From: Capitella teleta
Lineage: Eukaryota; Annelida; Polychaeta; Capitellidae
Assembly: GCA_000328365.1 (NCBI GenBank)
Contig: KB293569.1
Location: 150,566 to 214,565 of the forward strand
Length of the DNA: 64,000 bases
Direction: 5' to 3'
In this document: positions 59,101-64,000 of the stretch, one piece after another
Position numbering within the stretch: position 1 is the first letter of the stretch
Layout of the letters: every line of letters starts with the position of its first letter
Notes under the pieces: model-generated
Database searches by the model: none
What the model saw: the letters and a program-made list of their open reading frames with translations, nothing else
Told to the model about the DNA's origin: nothing
Made by a program: the position numbers and the translations under genes

Positions 59101-62100
59101 TTCCTTTTGATTGGTAGTGCTGAATATGCATAAATTAGCATACTAATGAGATCATGCAGACCACTGACCTTGCACTGACGATGTTGCTAGCATTCAGGTC
59201 CACGATTTCCTCGAAGCCAATCGCACAAACGTCCACTGGACTGTCATAATCAGCGCCAGGGTCAAGTAATTCTTAAAGATCATAATTAATTTATTACACA
59301 TTTTGAATGAAGGCTTGTTTGTACCTGGCTTCGATTGCTGAGTGAGTTTAGGCAGATCAAGCAGCCAATCTGTGAGCAGGTCGTGTCTGAAAGCAATGCT
59401 TCTGAAATGCTTGCCTCCGTTGACGTTCCACGTTCCCACGGCCACTCGGAGCGTCTCAGGCGTCGTGAATTCCGGATGCATCAAAACCATCGCCCTCCAC
59501 ACCTCAGGGGAAGCTGCAAGGGAAGTGAAAGAGGTTCGGGGGAAAGCAAGGCAAATGCTGACCGTAGAGACAGGAGTTGTCCAGCAGAGCACGCCCCTTG
59601 TCCGCCCATTCAGAGCGCAGAGCACTACCCATTATCAGCATATCGATCGCTTCTTGCTTAGTTACGTCAAGGAAGTTGTTCTGAATCGTCCTTGTGGCAG
59701 ATCTGGCTGCGTCCGTGGCCTGTACGTTGGTTAAAATATTAACATGCTCACAAAACATGCCCATCATTCAATGCCACGCAACTTAAATCCTTAACAGATT
59801 TTTATTTTGTAAAAGAGAAAGTAAACAGATTTTATGTACAGTTAAGAGAAAAATACCTTTCTCAGCTGTTCAAAAGGGAAATAGATAAATAGGGAATGAG
59901 GAAAAAAAGACGGCAAAATTGAAACCAAAACCTCAGAAAATAAAATTGCACCTGAGCATCAGTTTCCTCCTTTTATCAGAGAAAAAATTTCAAACGATTA
60001 AAAATTCTACACCACCGTAACGCTAATCAAGAAATTATTAGGGAACTACAGCCAATGAGAATGCACTCTCACCTTTGACCTTCCTCCTCCAAGGGCCCCA
60101 GTTCCAGCATATATACGACTAACGTGATCGCCATTCAGCCCCCACATCTGCTTGTACACTTCGGTGAATCGTGAAACCATTTGAGGCTTGTTAGCCAATC
60201 CCAAAGATTCCAACTGCTTCGGCAAAAGCTGGGAAAGAAATTAACATCTTTATAACGCCACAAATACCCAATTAAAATCACCTCCAATCCAACCATGGCC
60301 TGTACGGCATTGGTACGATCAAGGCAATCCAAGCAGTTGGTTCTTATGGTTCCAGTTTGTTGATTGGATATTTCTCCCGCTGAACAGTGGAAAAACCCGT
60401 ATCCGTCAATCTGCCGTTTGAGAATGTCGCGGAGCTTGGCAAGATTCTTGAGGTTGCCACCTCTGCATTCAGAATGGTAATCCCAAGCCACGTGCGGGAT
60501 GTGAGCACGATGTTGTGATGCTTTGTGGTGGTTCTGGAAGGCCTGACTGAGCATGTGTTCGCCCTCCTTCCGCCCCAAAAGATTCACGATGATCTGCTCG
60601 CCGTATCGTTCTCTTTGCAGCGTTAAATGACGATCAAACGCTGGAGCTGACGACTCGTATCCACGCGACATTTTCACTTTGTGTGAGCCAACCTGCGACG
60701 GAATGACTGAGCATGAGCCATGGGATAAAGAGACTCTCACCTGAAAGCCCGGTTGCTCCCAAAACAGAGGAACTGACCCTCGTGTTTGGAGAAAACTGCA
60801 CGTTTGTTCATCCAGATATATAACCTGTAGGTAATTAATTAATTAATCACACTTTGCATGAGCTTGGCAGACATACCTGTTCAGTTTCAACAAAATTAGC
60901 AACGTGGCCGTCGTCATTGACTCCTCGGACGTTGAACCTAGTCCCCGCTCGCTCGCAACTCAAGCGAGATATCAAGCAAGCCTTGCCCTGGCGCTGAGCT
61001 GCATAGATGGTTCGGATCTCAACCCCTCCACACATCACTCGCAACAGCCAATCAGAGCAGTCGACATTGAAACGCTGAAGATGCAAATGTAACGTACGAT
61101 TCCTGCGGCAGAAAGATGTAACGTCAACGGAATGAATCATAAAACGATAAACTAACCAAAAGAAGCGATTATCCGTTCCCTTTGATTGCAGACTCCTCTG
61201 TGCGCATAGACTCAGGTCAAAGTTCAATCCGTTGGGCGACCAGGAGAAGTAGAATGTTCCAGAGTTGAGCAGCTTTCGAACTTCAACAATTTTCTCTTCG
61301 TCTGCAGCAATGTATCGCAGAGTGAAGAATGAAGTTGACGTGATTTTGAATATTTCACACTCTCCGATTTTGCCTACTGAGATGCAACCAGTGACTAGAA
61401 CAAGGTATAAGATGGTTTCATCGCCTGTAATAAAGAATTCAATAAAAAATATTTTTATGCAGAAGAATAAGAAAGACCAACCAGCATTCAGTGTTAACAC
61501 CCCCAAACATCCATACGCGTCTATAACTTTGATGTATTGCTTTTTCACAGCTTCAGTTTCTGCTGGTGCTGGAAGAAAAAAGGTAATTGTAAAATTAAGA
61601 ATCATGTATACTGGACTTTACTAGTGCATATGGACCAATATTCTGACTTGATGAAATAAAGAAAAAACAAAACAAAAACACAGTTTTAATTCATCAACAA
61701 TCAACATAGATCATTCATCTTTGTTGAATCAGAAATTGTAGAAGCACAGCTCCAATGGCAAGGTGAAGCCAATTAAGCGCTTACCTAATAATTATAATAA
61801 TTTATTCCACAAGTTTAACTGATCTGTAATTGTAGTGCATTTATGCAAACGGATATTTCAGGCCCACTTGTGGGCTAAATAATTAATAATTACATTAAAG
61901 GTCGATCAGTCATAATTAAACAGGTAGGGTGTTCTCATGCTGAGAGATCTGCGCGACAGCAGTTCACTTTACATTTGGTCATATATCGAGGCCTATATCA
62001 AAAAGGAGAGGTTAGTACGTCTGTATGTTTGATGGTTTTGTAGGTCTCAATCAAGTTGGTCTTTGGTCGTCTGTTGGTCAGGGATGGCAGTCCAAGTTTT

Positions 62101-63168
62101 TTCAGTTGTCGTGGGTAGGGCAGGTGACGTAAGTTGTGTGATGTTTTTGAGACTCTAATTTGTATTCTTTCGATGGTATTGGTATGTTATTTTAGATGGG
62201 GTCTCCAAACGGGGAAGGCATATTCAAGGGTGGGGCGAATTTTGGCTTTATAGAGAGTGAGGAAAGTGTCGTTGTCTAGGTGGCGAAATTTGCGTTTGAT
62301 GGCATTGAGTGTCATTCGCCCATCAAGCACCCATCCTTTTGAACCGATTACCTTCCAACCTACAGTACCAGCAATCGCTTGATGCTTTTAAAACCCAACT
62401 TAAGACTTACTATTTTAACATTGTATTTTCTAGTATTTAATGATTTTCCTTTTTACCTCTGTTTGTACAGCGCATTTGAATGTTCTTTGATATTGCTGAA
62501 AATGCGTTTTAAATGTAATAAATGAAATGAAATGAAATGAAATGGCATTGAGTGTTCTAGAGGCTTTGTTTGTGATGTTATTAATGTGGTCTGAAAAGTG
62601 GAGTTTGTTGTCGATAGTGATACCAAGGTCTTTTTCTGTGGTGTTGTTGTTGATGGGTTGATTATTCAATTGATTGAATAATTGAGTAGTCACTGTAGTG
62701 TATTTTGGGGTTGTATTTTCCAAAATGGAGGGTGTTGCATTTGTCAGGGTTGAATTTCATTTTCCAGTCATTAGTCCAGTCATGCTTTTTGTTAAGGTCT
62801 TGTTGGGGTCAGTCGGTCGAGATGTCTGGGTCGATGGTGTAGCATTTCGTGTTGTAAGCGAAAAATGGGTAATTATTTAAAATTTAATGAGATGTCAATC
62901 CAGATCTGAAGCATTGTTCAAATTGGTCTATGAATATGATGCGTTTAATTTCTATGTTTTCTTAATTGTATTATTGAGGAAAGAGGGAAGGGAGGAGGTA
63001 TGACTAACTTTACAGTAAGTAACAGTTTACTTTCAACTTGAACTTACAGAGAACAGCGACCGCGTTCGATTCAAACATCAGCGTCTCCTCTTTATTTCTC
63101 GACTCCAGAAGAACGCTGTACGGTGGGTCCAGTTTGTGATAAACTCTAAAGCTTCGACTCATCGCCAT
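56148..63168 (-). CDS. Synaptojanin (polyphosphoinositide phosphatase), 19 exons, 1354 aa
   Basis: Removes phosphates from PI(4,5)P2 and related lipids at the plasma membrane during clathrin coat shedding and vesicle recycling. Nineteen exons sum to 4065 nt with every phase matching. They are, from the start: 63048-63168, 61482-61568, 61157-61424, 60877-61102, 60741-60824, 60282-60692, 60073-60228, 59563-59719, 59325-59513, 59169-59271, 58979-59119, 58740-58932, 58529-58687, 58325-58478, 57889-57967, 57630-57836, 57330-57577, 57189-57278 and 56148-57139. The N-terminus [20 protein letters not shown] is near vertebrate SYNJ1. The SAC1 domain (1-510) keeps the catalytic [12 protein letters not shown] (Cys about 382). 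The 5-phosphatase (540-860) has [28 protein letters not shown] and SDHRP. An RRM-like domain (865-960) follows. The Pro-rich tail (about 1025-1354) has SH3 sites such as PVPAPRK and ends PPPVPPRRD. Both phosphatase sites look intact. Length is close to the 145-kDa vertebrate form; no NPF motifs are seen. Confidence 0.97.
62005..62870 (-). mobile_element. LINE fragment (CR1/L2-like), interrupted
   Basis: Minus-strand pieces of the region after the RT core: [20 protein letters not shown], then [20 protein letters not shown] and [19 protein letters not shown], then [20 protein letters not shown] and [20 protein letters not shown]. They are collinear once the nested insertion at 62313-62541 is left out. 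Stops and frame changes make it dead. Confidence 0.85.
62313..62541 (+). mobile_element. Nested 3'-end LINE insertion with 14-bp target duplication
   Basis: 229 bp on the plus strand encode the end of a LINE ORF ([16 protein letters not shown], then stop) and a 3' UTR that ends in an AATGA-type repeat tail. The 14-bp sequence ATGGCATTGAGTGT lies directly on both sides (62299-62312 and 62542-62555), an exact target-site duplication. The insert is heavily 5'-truncated. Confidence 0.92.
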
Positions 63169-64000
63169 TGCTGAACAGTTTCTTGTCTTCTATTTATTTT
63201 AGTTTCAGAATTTTGACAGACAGACGAAAGATTAGCGGAAATCTCGCGCTTTCTCGCCTTCTCTCGGACCTGTCAAAATTTTTTAATCAGTTTGAGAAGG
63301 TACTGGAACAATAATTCTCATTAAAAAGACTACCTCGATGCATATTATACAAGTTCGTGTCGTTTAGCGCGCTAACAATTTGAGTATTTATCGATTATAT
63401 ATTGAAATGTGAAGTCTCGCAATAGGTCACATGCATTAAAGTGTCCGCACAAAAGAAAATACTAGCGTTGTAAACAACTCTAATATCGATCCTGTCGGAT
63501 TTTATAATTTTCTCCTTGACCGATCAAGAAGCAAACTAATTTGATTATACAGCTTCAGAATTGCGAAGAAAAAAACTATCTGTAAATTGAATTATAATTA
63601 AATTCCACTTAAAAGCTCCAAATATTGCTACATTTGAATGACATTTACTTCGAAAAATCGTAATTCCGCTTTATGAACGCAGCTCTAGTTTGGATTATCG
63701 AGAAATGACAACTGCGATCTGACTCTTCAGTGTTTCGATCAGAGAAATCGTGCGCATGTTTTGTTCATACGCATTCTGTATTCTGTCAATGATAACATAA
63801 TCGGTGTCAAGGTTCAATATTAAGAATATCACTTGATCGCATAATTATCATTATGCTTAAAATTTACCAACGGGTCAATTTAAGAACCCTGAGCGAAATT
63901 AACCTCCACACCTCAACCTCTACGACAACAACGGGCTCCGTTGATTTCATCGGAGCCCATTCTGTGCGGTCTGCTGCGCCCATATCTCCATATTGCAGTC
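63169..64000. other. Upstream region of synaptojanin
   Basis: No coding sequence recognised up to the window edge. It must hold the synaptojanin 5' UTR and promoter, but no clear TATA box was seen. A perfect 8-bp hairpin GGGCTCCG/CGGAGCCC with a 10-base loop lies near 63933-63958. Confidence 0.5.

Larger units (their letters stand above)
61569..63047 (-). other. Large first intron of synaptojanin holding LINE remains
   Basis: All other introns of this gene that I measured are short, many near 50 bp. This one is 1479 bp and is largely filled by a LINE fragment in the same sense as the gene (about 62005-62870), itself interrupted by a second LINE tail. The rest (61569-62000 and 62870-63047) is AT-rich with no other signal. 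Confidence 0.75.

Noticed and set aside
63933-63958. 8-bp hairpin resembling a terminator or histone stem-loop
   Set aside because: A single short hairpin with no following motif or nearby histone gene; expected by chance in a window of this size.

Overview
The window looks like part of an early-branching animal genome, most probably a sponge. This is an inference, not a proof. The reasons are: metazoan-only gene types (a polycystin-1 family receptor and a synaptojanin), introns that are very short (many of 41-60 bp), AT-rich intergenic DNA with long ATT/AAT and AAAT microsatellites, and many worn LINE, hAT and mariner pieces. A 50-base run of N (22214-22263) shows this is an assembled draft.

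Layout. 1-1070: a 181-bp tandem repeat at the window edge. 1071-6067: repeats (a ~185-bp inverted repeat pair, a 12-bp minisatellite, a MITE) around one minus-strand gene for an acidic and Gln-rich protein of unknown function (2141-3110). 6114-6747: a small two-exon gene for a basic protein with a PP1-docking-like RVQF motif. 7186-13803: a repeat graveyard. It holds one LINE 3' fragment and a second 5'-truncated LINE that has been split by two later insertions. One of those insertions carries a broken gene of a widespread repeat-associated family with a Cys-rich tail.

15024-42340: one giant plus-strand gene of about 62 exons. The intron phases of the exons I could place fit together throughout and give about 5400 residues, with one exon missing near the N gap. 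The product is a polycystin-1 family receptor/channel with an unusual ectodomain. A cassette of discoidin (F5/8C), beta-sandwich, C-type lectin and PAN/apple domains is repeated three times. It is followed by more discoidin-like domains around a fibrinogen-like domain, three Cys-rich modules, PKD repeats, REJ, a GAIN-like region with a degenerate GPS, TM1, PLAT and the multi-pass polycystin channel region. An internally deleted hAT element and a MITE sit in its introns.

42341-50547: intergenic DNA with microsatellites, a LINE 3' end, a Tc1-like transposase scrap and a 969-bp mariner-type MITE. 50548-53049: a five-exon plus-strand gene for a monocarboxylate-transporter-like MFS protein (482 aa). 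56148-63168: a complete minus-strand synaptojanin gene (19 exons, 1354 aa; SAC1 phosphatase, inositol 5-phosphatase, RRM-like domain, Pro-rich tail), convergent with the transporter. Its first intron holds a LINE fragment with a second LINE tail nested in it. The three confident genes act in separate processes (sensory/adhesion signalling, solute transport, membrane recycling). Nothing in the sequence shows they work together.
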